Shown here: positions 53,445 to 62,763 of the stretch, piece by piece
Layout of the letters: every line of letters begins with the position of its first letter
Numbering within the stretch: the first letter of the stretch is position 1
NCBI GenBank assembly: GCA_020466095.1
Contig: CM035808.1
Coordinates: 76,975,026-77,039,025 of the forward strand
Direction of reading: 5' to 3'
DNA: 64,000 nt
DNA from: Chlorops oryzae
Taxonomy: Eukaryota; Arthropoda; Insecta; Diptera; Chloropidae
Translations under genes and position numbers: made by a program
Notes under the pieces: generated by a model
Seen by the model: the letters and a program-made list of their open reading frames with translations, nothing else
What the model was told of the DNA's origin: nothing
Database searches by the model: none

Positions 53445-54692
53445 ATGGCGCCCGAGCAGGGACTCTCGGGAAATGAAGCATCGGGAGATGCAAGGGATAA
53501 TACCGAAAAGGAGAAAGAACAGATGGTCCCAAGTAGTTTGGCAGTACCACCTTCCAGTAAGACGAGGAGGCACAGCCAGGAAGGGGCTTTACCAAAAGGA
53601 AAATTACGTATCGGATGGATCTATCGGGTCCGTAAAGAGGAGCTGGCCGGCCTCCTGGAGGAGTTCGGCCTGGAATCGACGGGAACTCTTGATAAATTAC
53701 GGCAAAGGCTCTCGACTTTCGTCACCGATACCGAGCACGACGAACACACCATCGTGCGGTTGAGGGAGCTAGACGTGCGGTATAGCAGAAGCGAAACACC
53801 ACTACTAACAGATGTGCCAGATTCGGATGCGTCGATAGAAACAGTTATACCCGTTGCAGTATCTAGTCGACGCCAGGGTCTCGGGCCCGGACATGCGGCA
53901 GTAATCGATCAAGTGAGAAAATGGCAGGTGAAATATGACGGCACCAACGAACCGTTGGATTTTCTAGAAAGGGTGGAAGAATTAGCGGAAGCATACGAGT
54001 TCCAGCTCGATGTGGTTGTCAAAGCGCTGCCGGAATTACTCAGCGGCAAAGCCCTCATGTGGTATCGAAGCGAACCCAGATTTGCCACTTGGAATGCGTT
54101 CAAGAATGCCCTGTTAACGTTGTTCATGCCACCCAGATTTCAGAGGGGCCTGGAAGAGAAGATTCGGCGACGTAAGCAGGGAGCAGACGAGAGGTTCCTC
54201 GATTTCGTTATCGCCATTAGACATCTGATGAAATTTACGACGTGGTCGGAGGAAGAGAAGCTAGACCAGCTGTACGAAAATTGTCTGACAGGGTTGCGGC
54301 TATATGTTAGGAAGCACGAAGTTTCGTCGGTAGCTGAACTAACTCAGATCGCTGGCGAATGGGAAAGGGTGCAAGACGAAATTCTGACGACGTCTTCCCC
54401 GAGATATGGGGCACCAAAAGCACCCCCAACCCCGCCAAAGAAGCACGTCTCTTTCGCCCAGTTGGCCAACGGAACGGTAGACCACGTAAACGTACGGACG
54501 GCGTGCTTGAAGTGCGGTCAGGAGGGGCACTACAGGAGGGAGTGCCCGAGCCCACCAGGAAGATTTTGTCGAGAATGCGGAAAACGCGAAGTGAACACAC
54601 CCGAGTGCTGTCGGGTGGGAAACGCCAACGGCCCTCAGACCCAACGGGGCAGTCTGAGAGGCGAGGCGGCCGCCCCGGGACCAACCCAGTAA
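53445..54692 (+). CDS. Gag of element B, start codon overlapping the PBS
   Basis: 415 residues from the ATG at 53445 (MAPEQGLSGNEASGDARDNT). A SAP-like helix-loop-helix (RKEELAGLLEEFGLESTGTL) lies at about 65-95. The retrotransposon gag domain follows (VRKWQVKYDGTNEPLDFLER, LSGKALMWYRSEPRFATWNA, KQGADERFLDFVIAIRHL). Then come one classical knuckle, CLKCGQEGHYRREC, and a degenerate one, CRECGKREVNTPECC. It should form the particle and bind RNA. The next in-frame Met is far inside, so the overlapping start is the best choice. It ends TAA at 54690-54692, overlapping the protease frame. Confidence 0.87.
   Translation: MAPEQGLSGNEASGDARDNTEKEKEQMVPSSLAVPPSSKTRRHSQEGALPKGKLRIGWIYRVRKEELAGLLEEFGLESTGTLDKLRQRLSTFVTDTEHDEHTIVRLRELDVRYSRSETPLLTDVPDSDASIETVIPVAVSSRRQGLGPGHAAVIDQVRKWQVKYDGTNEPLDFLERVEELAEAYEFQLDVVVKALPELLSGKALMWYRSEPRFATWNAFKNALLTLFMPPRFQRGLEEKIRRRKQGADERFLDFVIAIRHLMKFTTWSEEEKLDQLYENCLTGLRLYVRKHEVSSVAELTQIAGEWERVQDEILTTSSPRYGAPKAPPTPPKKHVSFAQLANGTVDHVNVRTACLKCGQEGHYRRECPSPPGRFCRECGKREVNTPECCRVGNANGPQTQRGSLRGEAAAPGPTQ
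53446..53465 (+). other. Primer-binding site of element B
   Basis: TGGCGCCCGAGCAGGGACTC one base after the 5' LTR. It resembles the tRNA-Lys-type PBS of retroviruses; the primer species is inferred. The gag ATG (53445-53447) overlaps it. Confidence 0.85.
54617..54658 (+). promoter_or_regulatory. Predicted -1 ribosomal frameshift signal (gag to protease)
   Basis: GGGAAAC (54617-54623) sits in gag phase as G GGA AAC, the canonical X XXY YYZ heptamer. Ten bases downstream, CTCAGAC (54634-54640) pairs perfectly with GTCTGAG (54652-54658) around an 11-base loop. A -1 slip at AAC enters the frame that encodes the protease. Confidence 0.75.
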
Positions 54693-55114
54693 ACCAATTC
54701 TTATCAACGGACGGTCGGCAGATTCACGCCATAATTCAGCTGGACGGACAGACTATGAGCGCCATCATTGACACCGGGGCTTCCCGTAGTTTCATTCGGG
54801 AGGCAGTGGCGAAAAGAGTAAGGACACCGACGAATTCGGAAACGGCACGAGTAGTGGTGCATCTGGCCGATCGGTCCTCTAAACCGGTGGTCGAGACCTT
54901 GAAGCTAGAAGTACGAGTGAGCGACAGCGTGGCTACACTGCAGATTCTAGTCTTGCCCGACGCTGTCGATGACGTCATCCTAGGCATGGATTTTCTCGCC
55001 GCCGTACAGGCCGAAGTGAGAATCGGAAAAGAAACCATAAAAATTTACCCACCACGAATAGACAACGCGAGATTAGTGAACCAATTAGTGAAACGCAATA
55101 CTTGCGGAAAATAG
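54623..55114 (+). pseudogene. Protease of element B, joined to a truncated LTR
   Basis: Entered by -1 frameshift, this frame gives GGRPGTNPVNQFLSTDGRQI, the retropepsin active site (MSAIIDTGASRSFIREAVAK) and the flap/C-terminal motif DAVDDVILGMDFLAAVQAEV. It looks complete as a protease domain. At about 55083-55089 the sequence jumps into the LTR repeat array, and the frame ends at 55114. It would cleave the Gag polyprotein; downstream RT and IN domains have been lost. Confidence 0.82.
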
Positions 55115-56429
55115 TTGAGATTAGGACAAGTGAAGATTCGTCGCACTCGATTCCAACGAAATACGTTGTGGATCCTCGTGCTCGAAGTAAACGCAATACT
55201 TGCGGAAATTAGTTGAGACCAGGACAAGCGAAGATTCGTCGCACTCGATTCCAACGAAATACGTTGTGGATCCTCGTGCTCGAAGTAAACGCAATACTTG
55301 CGGAAATTAGTTGAGACCAGGACAAGCGAGGATTCGTCGCACTCGATTCCAACGAAATACGTTGTGGATCCTCGTGCTCGAAGTAAACGCAATACTTGCG
55401 GAAATTAGTTGAGATTAGGACAAGTGAAGATTCGTCGCACTCGATTCCAACGGAATACGTTGTGGATCCTCGTGCTCGAAGTGAACGCAATTACTTGCGG
55501 AAAATAGTTGAAATTAGGCCAAGCGAAGATTCGTCGCACACGATTCCAACGAAATACGTTGAGGATCCTCGTGCTCGAAGTGAACGAAATTACTTGCGGA
55601 AAATAGTGACATTAGACCAAGCGAAGATACGTCACACTCGATTACAGTGGGCTCTCGCTGTATCCTCGTGCTCGGTTTGCCACGCGGTCGTTTTGCGGAA
55701 GTCAGTGAATAAATTCTCGGAAATCGTGCTCGGCGGTTTACAGTGGGCTCTCGCTGTATCCTCGTGCTCGGTTTGCCACGCGGTCGTTTTGCGGAAGTCA
55801 GTGAATAAATTCTCGGAAATCGTGCTCGGCGGTTTACAGTGGGCTCTCGCTGTATCCTCGTGCTCGGTTTGCCACGCGGTCGTTTTGCGGAAGTCAGTGA
55901 ATAAATTCTCGGAAATCGTGCTCGGCGGTTTACAGTGGGCTCTCGCTGTATCCTCGTGCTCGGTTTGCCACGCGGTCGTTTTGCGGAAGTCAGTGAATAA
56001 ATTCTCGGAAATCGTGCTCGGCGGTTTACAGTGGGCTCTCGCTGTATCCTCGTGCTCGGTTTGCCCCGCGTTCGATTTGCCACGCGGAGGGTTACGCGGA
56101 AAGGAACTTTGGAGTAGACTAGTGTGCGGTGGGTTGAGATCAGGAACGTCACAACTCCACGGCTAGCGGACAGTCCTCGAGGACTCCGACTGCGAGACGG
56201 CAGGACACACGGTGGCCTTACACGCGCGGCTAGTTTTAAGTACACATTAAAAAGTAGATTATTCGGACTTTATCCTTAGGCGTTCCCCTTAAAAAAGGGA
56301 ACACATTTCCAAATAAATAACATCTTTATAACGATTAATCCCCTTGAGTTCCTTTATAAATTTTTGTGAGGAAGGTTCCCTAGTAACTCGACTGAGTAAC
56401 TACCCCGGCTGGGAAAACGGTCCCTTACA
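55089..56429 (+). repeat. 3' LTR of element B, 5'-truncated
   Basis: 1341 bp corresponding to 52104-53444 at a constant offset of 2985 with no difference noticed. It lacks the U3 start and has no polypurine tract before it. Confidence 0.92.
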
Positions 56430-56433
56430 ATCT

Positions 56434-57749
56434 GGTAAATTATTTTAAAGGCATACAGTCACGCATATTTAGAGCAAGCCCCGGTATTCGTTTTGATTTA
56501 AATAAAATCTTTGAAATTAAAAGCATTAATAAGCAGAAAATAAAATCAAAAGAATTGAGCAATTAAATTCGTCAATGCATAAGCTCAATGAAGCAACGCA
56601 TTATGACAATTAAAACCAAACCAAAAGAACGAAAAGTAAAAAGTATAGCAAAACAGTAGGGACTCGAGCACAGTAATTTGTATATTTGTTTATTTTCAAG
56701 AGGAACTTAGGCACAAGACGACGCTCAGTGGAAATAAAGCTGGCGATGACTGTAAACAATTTGGTCCGACCAGAAGAACAAGAAGGGAAGAATAATAACA
56801 AAAGAGAAAATAAGTTGGTGCGTATAAACAACCATATACAGATATTTATTAAATATTTGTATATACTATCAGCCCTATTCTAAATGAATATTCCCCGGGA
56901 AATATTTAGAATCAGGCTGTATATTTGTATATGTAAAAAAAAAAAAAAAAAAAAAATTTTTTTTTATTAAAATCAATACCTTGAAAAGATAGGTATTTTT
57001 GTTACATAACACATCCTTTGTTTAAAACACAAAAAAATATATATATATAAAAAAATATTTTATATAAAAATGCATCTCAATATAAAGAAAAATAAAAAAT
57101 ATGGAAAAGTTAAAAAAAAAAAAAAAAAATGAGAAAAGAAAAATGTTGAAAAAATTGAAGAAAAAAAAAATAAATAAATAAATAAATAAAAGAGAAAGAA
57201 AAAAAAAACATTTTTGAAACCTAGAATCAAACGTATATAACATCAAAAATGAACGTAGCAGAATAAATTGTGATAATTTATAAACCTATTTGAATAAAAC
57301 GTCTCATAATAATTAAGTAAAGTATTTTAAAAATCAGTTATGCAATAAGTAAACTTTATAAATTAAGAACAGAAACAAGAAAATTAAACAAGGTCTATAA
57401 AATAAGAAATATTTGATTTTATAAAGGATGAGAAAATTGATTTTATGATTTAAGAAAAGTAAGTAATGTCCTTAATATAAGATTTTATGATTAAATAAGA
57501 ATTGAAATATCTGACACTCTTATAATATAACACTGAGATCGAACAACTCAAATAAGCAGTACATCAGCAGCACATCAGCAGTACATCATTACACAAAACG
57601 ATCATCAACACACCAGAGCACCTAGAAGTCGCGTGCAACCACATTTACAACGACTCCTTTAAAAAGGGGGAGGAAATGCTCAGAGCCGTTCAGCAACTTC
57701 AACACGTTTAACGTCGCGATGCTCACGACTCCTTTAAAAGGGGGAGGGA
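56434..57749 (+). other. 3' non-coding region of element A with twin polypurine tracts
   Basis: AT-rich, with long A runs (56935-56957) and no gene. CTCCTTTAAAAAGGGGGAGG at about 57655 and CTCCTTTAAAAGGGGGAGGG at about 57730 lie about 77 bp apart; the second directly precedes the 3' LTR at 57750. Element C has the same arrangement. Confidence 0.7.
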
Positions 57750-57962
57750 TGTTGTGAGTCAACACTTGACTCACGAGCATTAAACATTTTTACCGTTGGT
57801 CACCTCAAAAGCGCAGCATTACGAAACAGCAACAAACTAATGAGCAAGCTAAACGTCCAGCCCAAGCAACGCACAACAACAACAACAGCAAATCGTAAGC
57901 CAACGTAGTAAGCGAATTTCCATATACAAGGAAATTCGAGAATAAGAACAATTGGAACACCT
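57750..57962 (+). repeat. Start of the 3' LTR of element A, truncated
   Basis: Matches 46655-46866 almost perfectly, then diverges after TTGGAACACCTG. Confidence 0.88.
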
Positions 57963-58640
57963 GATGAGCTTATTGTCAATTAACATTACCATTAATTGAA
58001 CCCACTGCTGTAATTTAGCACCAAAAGAAACGTTTGATTTAGGAAACACTCCGTTTAAAGAAAATTGTCGCCGGAAGTTGGCACCAGCGTGGTTTGTGGT
58101 TCCAATATTCTTTGACAAATGTAGCAGGACCCTCAAGATCTTTCGATATACTCCCAAACCGATCACACTGGCCTTTGGTGTATTTAACACATGTCCCAGG
58201 GCTTGATAGAAGTGTCTCAACACTAGCTAGCAGATAATGGATCGCATGTGAAAAAAATCTTCCAAAATTGAGTTACCCGTTCGAATTCGTTACGGCTTGG
58301 GTCTCTGAAAGTTAACAGAACAGAAAGAAATTTTTTACTTTTAATTTATTTAGGTCCTTTCCGGATACTATTTATATGAACGTAATGCGTTTTTCAGGAT
58401 ACTGCTTATATAAACGTAATTTGGTTGACCGGCTGCGCCATTGTTAAGACTTTTCCTTCTGATTCTGGTCCTTTCTAAGAAAATGCGTTGAATTGTTTGT
58501 TTAACCAGTCTTCATTGACTAATTCTTAATTTATACAAAAGTTTAACTTATTATAGTTTAACGACGATTGACTGGAGACTGATCCGACGATTCCAGACTG
58601 CAGACTACCGTAGACTCCCCGAACATTGGTTGATCAACAT
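57963..58640 (-). mobile_element. LTR-retrotransposon 5' end, minus strand
   Basis: On the minus strand, a sequence ending AGTCTTAACA (58442-58451) is followed by TGGCGCAGCCGGTCAACC (58440-58423), an LTR/PBS junction of the A/C family type. The LTR would extend rightwards to about 58640, and the leader leftwards. 57963-58300 has no certain coding sequence. Confidence 0.55.
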
Positions 58641-58647
58641 CAATTAC

Positions 58648-58772
58648 AAGTAATTGTAATTGAAAAAATTTCAATTACAATTACAAGTTGTAATTGAATG
58701 GAAAAATCTTCAATTGCCATTACAATTTTTAATTGAAAAAACTTCAATTAAAACTTGTAATTGTAATTATAA
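58648..58772. repeat. AATTAC-rich palindromic stretch
   Basis: Repeated TGTAATTGAA and TTCAATTACA motifs in both orientations, able to form many alternative hairpins. No coding. Confidence 0.75.
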
Positions 58773-58796
58773 AAAAGTTACTTAGATATATACACA

Positions 58797-60045
58797 TTAG
58801 GGGTGACAGTGTTGTATGGAGATTCTTAGTAACAAGTTTTCGATACGCTGTAACCTCTTATTTTGTGAGGTTTGGTATAAAAATGCATGAGCCAAAAAAT
58901 GGGGAGGGTGGGGTGTCGGCAAATGGCTCCTCATCGGGGTCAAAGATGGGTTAAAACGAGAAAAAATCCATGAAAAGCTTTATAACTGTCCCAGAGTCGC
59001 TCCTAGAGGGGTAAAATATAACACCGACCCCCATTATTTTCTCCCCCGAATATTTTCTCTGAAAAAATATGCCACCTATCTCTCCTCCTTAAGGGACCTC
59101 CCATACAAAAAAAATATTTTTATAAATTTTCCCCCCACCGTCGTAACTAGCCCCAGATTGCCCCTAGAGGAGTCAAATGTATGACCGACCCCCATCAACT
59201 TTGTCCCCCTAAAATTTTTTTCCAACATACTGACACCCTATCTCCCCTCCTTAGGGGGTCACCCATACAAAATTACCTTAATTTTATCACAATTTCATAC
59301 AAAATGGCTGTCACTACAGTCAAACCCCTCCGAGGGGGATGATATATATGACCGACCCCCATTATTTTTTTACCCCAAACATTTTCTTCAAACATACCTA
59401 CCCTCTATCTCCCCTCCTTAGGGAGGTCCCCATACAAAAATAGGCTTAAATTAAAGAAAAATGCCTCACGAACTTCAATCTATAATATAGATGCCGTAGG
59501 AACAAGAACGAGCATGTTCAGTATGTATATTCGAAAAATTTACAAAATTACCTTTTAAACCAGCTTAATATGAAGAATATTGGATTCGTTTTTGGTATGT
59601 GTTAATAATATGTTATAATTATTACCTTTTTTAAAACTGAATTTTGGTTTCCATCCCCTAACTGGCCAAATAATGACCCTAGTAGAAAAAAATAAATTTT
59701 CGATTCAAATGCCGCAAACCTCAATATATGACGAGTTCTTTGAGACTATAACCATTAAAATCGGTGAGTGGTTTCTATTCATAAAATTAATTTAAAACAA
59801 ATATTTTTTGAAACGCACTATTCACTGTTTTCACGTGGGGGTCGGTGTTATATTTTACCCCTCTAGGAGCGACTCTGGGACAGTTATAAAGCTTTTCATG
59901 GATTTTTTCTCGTTTTAACCCATCTTTGACCCCAATGAGGAGCCATTTGCCGACACCCCACCCTCCCCATTTTTTTCAATTTTTTTACCAAACCCACAAA
60001 ATAAGAGGTTCGGTATGAAATGAAAATCTACTATGCCACCCCTAA
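58797..60045. mobile_element. Foldback element of 1.25 kb with long inverted ends
   Basis: The ends TTAGGGGTG and CACCCCTAA are mirrored. The inverted arms are about 215-230 bp, and their inner halves (about 58900-59035 against 59826-59960) are almost identical. The interior has three diverged direct repeats (59023, 59185, 59354), each with GACCGACCCCCAT, CTATCTC(T/C)CCTCCTTA and a cCATACAAAA end. No ORF and no clear target duplication. Confidence 0.78.
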
Positions 60046-61640
60046 TCAATAATCTATAAAAAAAATAATTTAATAAATGAATAATTTGCGAGGTCCTGGG
60101 GAAACCTAAACCTAATCGAATGTCCTACATAAAAAAAAAAAATAGGCCCATCCGTATGGGGGGATCCAAGCTGAACAAAAATATGATCTCGGTTTTTAAA
60201 TTTTGACCAGGGCCAATTGGACACTCCATGGTTGCATTTTACTTCCATTCGCGTAAAATCCGAAAATGGACACACCCTATTCACATACCCATCTATATAA
60301 TGGATATTATAGGATTGCCTTTTGTTTGGGAAACAACCGCCCTCAAATTGTACGAATTTGTATTTGAGGGGCTACTTGCTTAGAAACGGGGGTTAATAGT
60401 GAACAGGGCCGCCCATCGAATTTGGATCCAAATTGCATTTAAAGGCCCGCATTAAACCGCACCTTTCCATCAAGTGGCGGCTTGGATAACCGGTATTCCG
60501 GCGCACTCGCCTGTTGCAAAAACCAGGTCCAGTCGGTAAGGGTATTTTGTCCAAAATGCAACGTTCAGGCCCCAATGAAAAAATTTTGGAGTTCCAAAGC
60601 TAAAAAGCCCGTTCCCCCTTTCAAATTTTATTTCTTGATCATTTCATTAAATTTTTTAAATTTTGTTCAAAAAAATTTTTCCATCCCTACATAATTTTTT
60701 TTTTTGTCTTCCCATGTGCCCTTTGGGCCAACACCTAAGCCCTGTTCTTCCTTATTTTAAAATCGTAGAACAAAAATTTAAATTTTTTCAAAAATTTTTT
60801 TCCAAAAAAAAATTTTTTTTGTTAACAAAAGTTGTGCCGTTACAACTACTACGACCGCTTACCTTGAGTATTTCCATTTGTGTTTGCACATTTTTTTTTT
60901 GGTTTGCATTGGTTAAATAATTTGTCCTTAATAACTTTCGTAGGGTTTAAACTGAGTTTTCTTTGGCATTCGTTCTGTTATTTTTCCCTTTTTTTTTAAC
61001 CTGAATGTTAAGTAGCTTTTGTATTTTGATTTAAATTAAGCAAACAAATTTCGGGCGCCCAATTTACTCTAAAAACCTAATGTAAGAGCGTTTATGATAA
61101 AAACAAAAAAGGAGCGTTTTCGGAGCATCCGGAAATCCTCTTTAAGTACGGGCTCAGAAAAAGCTTCATTAGGAGGGTGAAAGCAATTTTATCTCTGTCC
61201 GAAAAGAGTTTCCCAAAGCACTTACATTGCTTGCTGGGTAATATTAAAAAGCGTGTTTTGACTGCTGGATAGAATTGCAGCATGTTGAATGTTGTTCAAA
61301 ATTTATGTTAGCAAGCTAATTATTAACACCATTTCAGTTGCTTTCATGTTTTGCAATTTGTTACGTCTCAACAATAACATCCCTATCATTTTTTTCTGCT
61401 CATTTTCCATTTTGCAGCTTTTGAATAAAACAAATGCTCCAGACTGTGAAAAATTGTTCGAAAATCTATCCAAAACAAAAAACAGCTGTTTGAAGTCGTA
61501 AATTCAGAAACGGACAGTCTGAAAGGGTTTTTGATAAATTCAACTTAAGGAGCTAAATTCAGATTTTAAGTTGACAGTCTGGAAGTCATATTACGCAAAC
61601 AAACGAGCATGCACATGCAAAGGTTCAATGCATTAACTTA
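60046..61640. other. No recognisable gene; homopolymer-rich sequence
   Basis: 60100-60880 is dense in doubled homopolymer runs (aaaaaaaa followed by tttttttt, cccc, gggg), which may reflect poor consensus. A CCCAGCAAGC-like terminus (reverse) occurs at about 61226-61238. No supported genes. Confidence 0.45.
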
Positions 61641-61650
61641 GTGAGTTAGT

Positions 61651-61868
61651 GAAACAGAATTATGTACAAAATCTATCGATAGCTTACTATTCATTTTTGT
61701 CTGGAGATTGAATTAATTTGATAGATTTATTTTTGTACTTTTTTTCTTTAATTTGCGAAACAGAGTTATGCATAAAAAATGCCCGCGATCGATCGATAGC
61801 TGACTATGCATTTTTGTCTGGAAATTGAATTAATTTGATACATTTTATTTTGTACTTTTTCTTTAGTC
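61651..61868. repeat. 106-bp tandem duplication with ATCGAT motifs
   Basis: GAAACAGA(A/G)TTATG units at 61651 and 61757. Each has CTATCGATAGC or GATCGATCGATAGC and TTTTTGTCTGGA(G/A)ATTGAA. It is probably within U3 of the BEL/Pao LTR. Confidence 0.8.
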
Positions 61869-62129
61869 ATGTTCCTTAGTAAAATTTATTTAACTGTAAG
61901 CAATTTGTAACTATATAAGCCAATTTGAATTGCAACAAAGAGTCAGTACACCTGTCAATTCGGAATAAACAACGAATCGCTTTTTTATTGCTCCGCTAAG
62001 TCTTGGTTAAAGTTCCATTGGCTTCAACCACTCCTTTCAACGAGAGATCATAGTTCAAGTGGTATTGATCTTCGTCACTTAATTGTGACCAAACTTTTAT
62101 TAAAACGACGTTTGATGGTAAATAAACAT

Positions 62130-62148
62130 TGGTGACCCCGACGTGATC
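62130..62148 (+). other. BEL/Pao primer-binding site
   Basis: TGGTGACCCCGACGTGATC follows ATAAACAT. This sequence is typical of insect BEL/Pao elements. Confidence 0.85.
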
Positions 62149-62261
62149 AAGCAAAACCAACCTCCAAACAGCGAAAATTGTAATCGTATGCTAGGACAAT
62201 AGGAAAGTTCGACGCGAAAAAAATTTTCGGTTTCAGCTCGGCTAAGTCTGTGCATCACGTA

Positions 62262-62735
62262 CTATCTTGGCGTCCGGACACATAACAACAAACGATCTTG
62301 GCGTTCGGTGTCATACGGACACATTGCAGCGTACGATCTGGGAGTTCGGTGTCAAACGGACACATTGCAACAAACGGACTTGGTGTTCGGTGTCATACGG
62401 ATACATTGCAGCGTACGATCTGGGAGTTCGGTGTCAAACGGACGCATTGCAACAAACAGTCTTGGCGTTCGGTGTCATACGAACACATTGCAGCGTATGA
62501 TCTGGGAGTTCGGTGTCAAACGGACACATAGCAACAAACGATATTGGCGTTCGGTGTCATACATACACATTGCGGCGTACGATCTGGGAGTTCGGTGTCA
62601 AATGGACACATTGCAACAAACGATCTTGGCGTTCGGTGTCATGCGGACACATTGCAGCGTACAATCTGGGAGTTCGGTGTCAAACGGACACATTGCAACA
62701 AACGATCTAGCCGTTCGGTGTCATACCGACAACAA
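62262..62735 (+). repeat. 82-bp tandem array (41-bp half-units) in the BEL/Pao leader
   Basis: GTTCGGTGTCATACGGACAC recurs at 62303, 62385, 62467, 62549, 62631 and 62713, alternating with GTTCGGTGTCAAACGGACAC halfway. The half-units are related to each other. All three plus frames are open across it because no unit has a stop. Confidence 0.95.
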
Positions 62736-62763
62736 GTGTTAGAGAAGCACTAACATTAGTAAA

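Larger units (their letters stand above)
51540..56433 (+). mobile_element. Young Ty3/gypsy element B (gag-protease only), ATCT duplication
   Basis: The element is 51544-56429, flanked by ATCT at 51540-51543 and 56430-56433. The 5' LTR is 51544-53444 (TGTGAGGAACC to CCCTTACA). The 3' LTR is 55089-56429 and lacks the first 560 bp. The shared 1341 bp are identical wherever I compared them. Gag and protease are open; RT, RNase H, integrase and the polypurine tract are missing. The base composition is visibly richer in GC than its surroundings. Confidence 0.9.
46655..57962 (+). mobile_element. Ty3/gypsy element A, gag-bearing, lacking RT/IN, hosting element B
   Basis: 5' LTR 46655-47363; PBS; leader with a 208-bp tandem duplication; gag (48042-50036); protease/pol leader (50147-51375); a 3' non-coding region split by element B (51540-56433); twin polypurine tracts; and the start of the 3' LTR (57750-57962), which is cut. 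RT, RNase H and integrase are absent, so it is an internally deleted copy. Confidence 0.85.

Noticed and set aside
54307..54707. Minus-strand ORFs opposite the gag/protease overlap
   Set aside because: Antisense shadows of GC-rich gag sequence with no motifs.
57022..57246. 74-codon Phe-rich minus-strand ORF
   Set aside because: Low-complexity product of A-rich DNA.
62262..62735. CRISPR-like array
   Set aside because: The repeats are contiguous 82-bp units without unique spacers, in a eukaryotic retrotransposon leader.
62267..62753. Five overlapping repeat ORFs (HIATNDLGVRCHTDTLQ type)
   Set aside because: Translations of the 82-bp leader array in three frames. The downstream gag has its own ATG.
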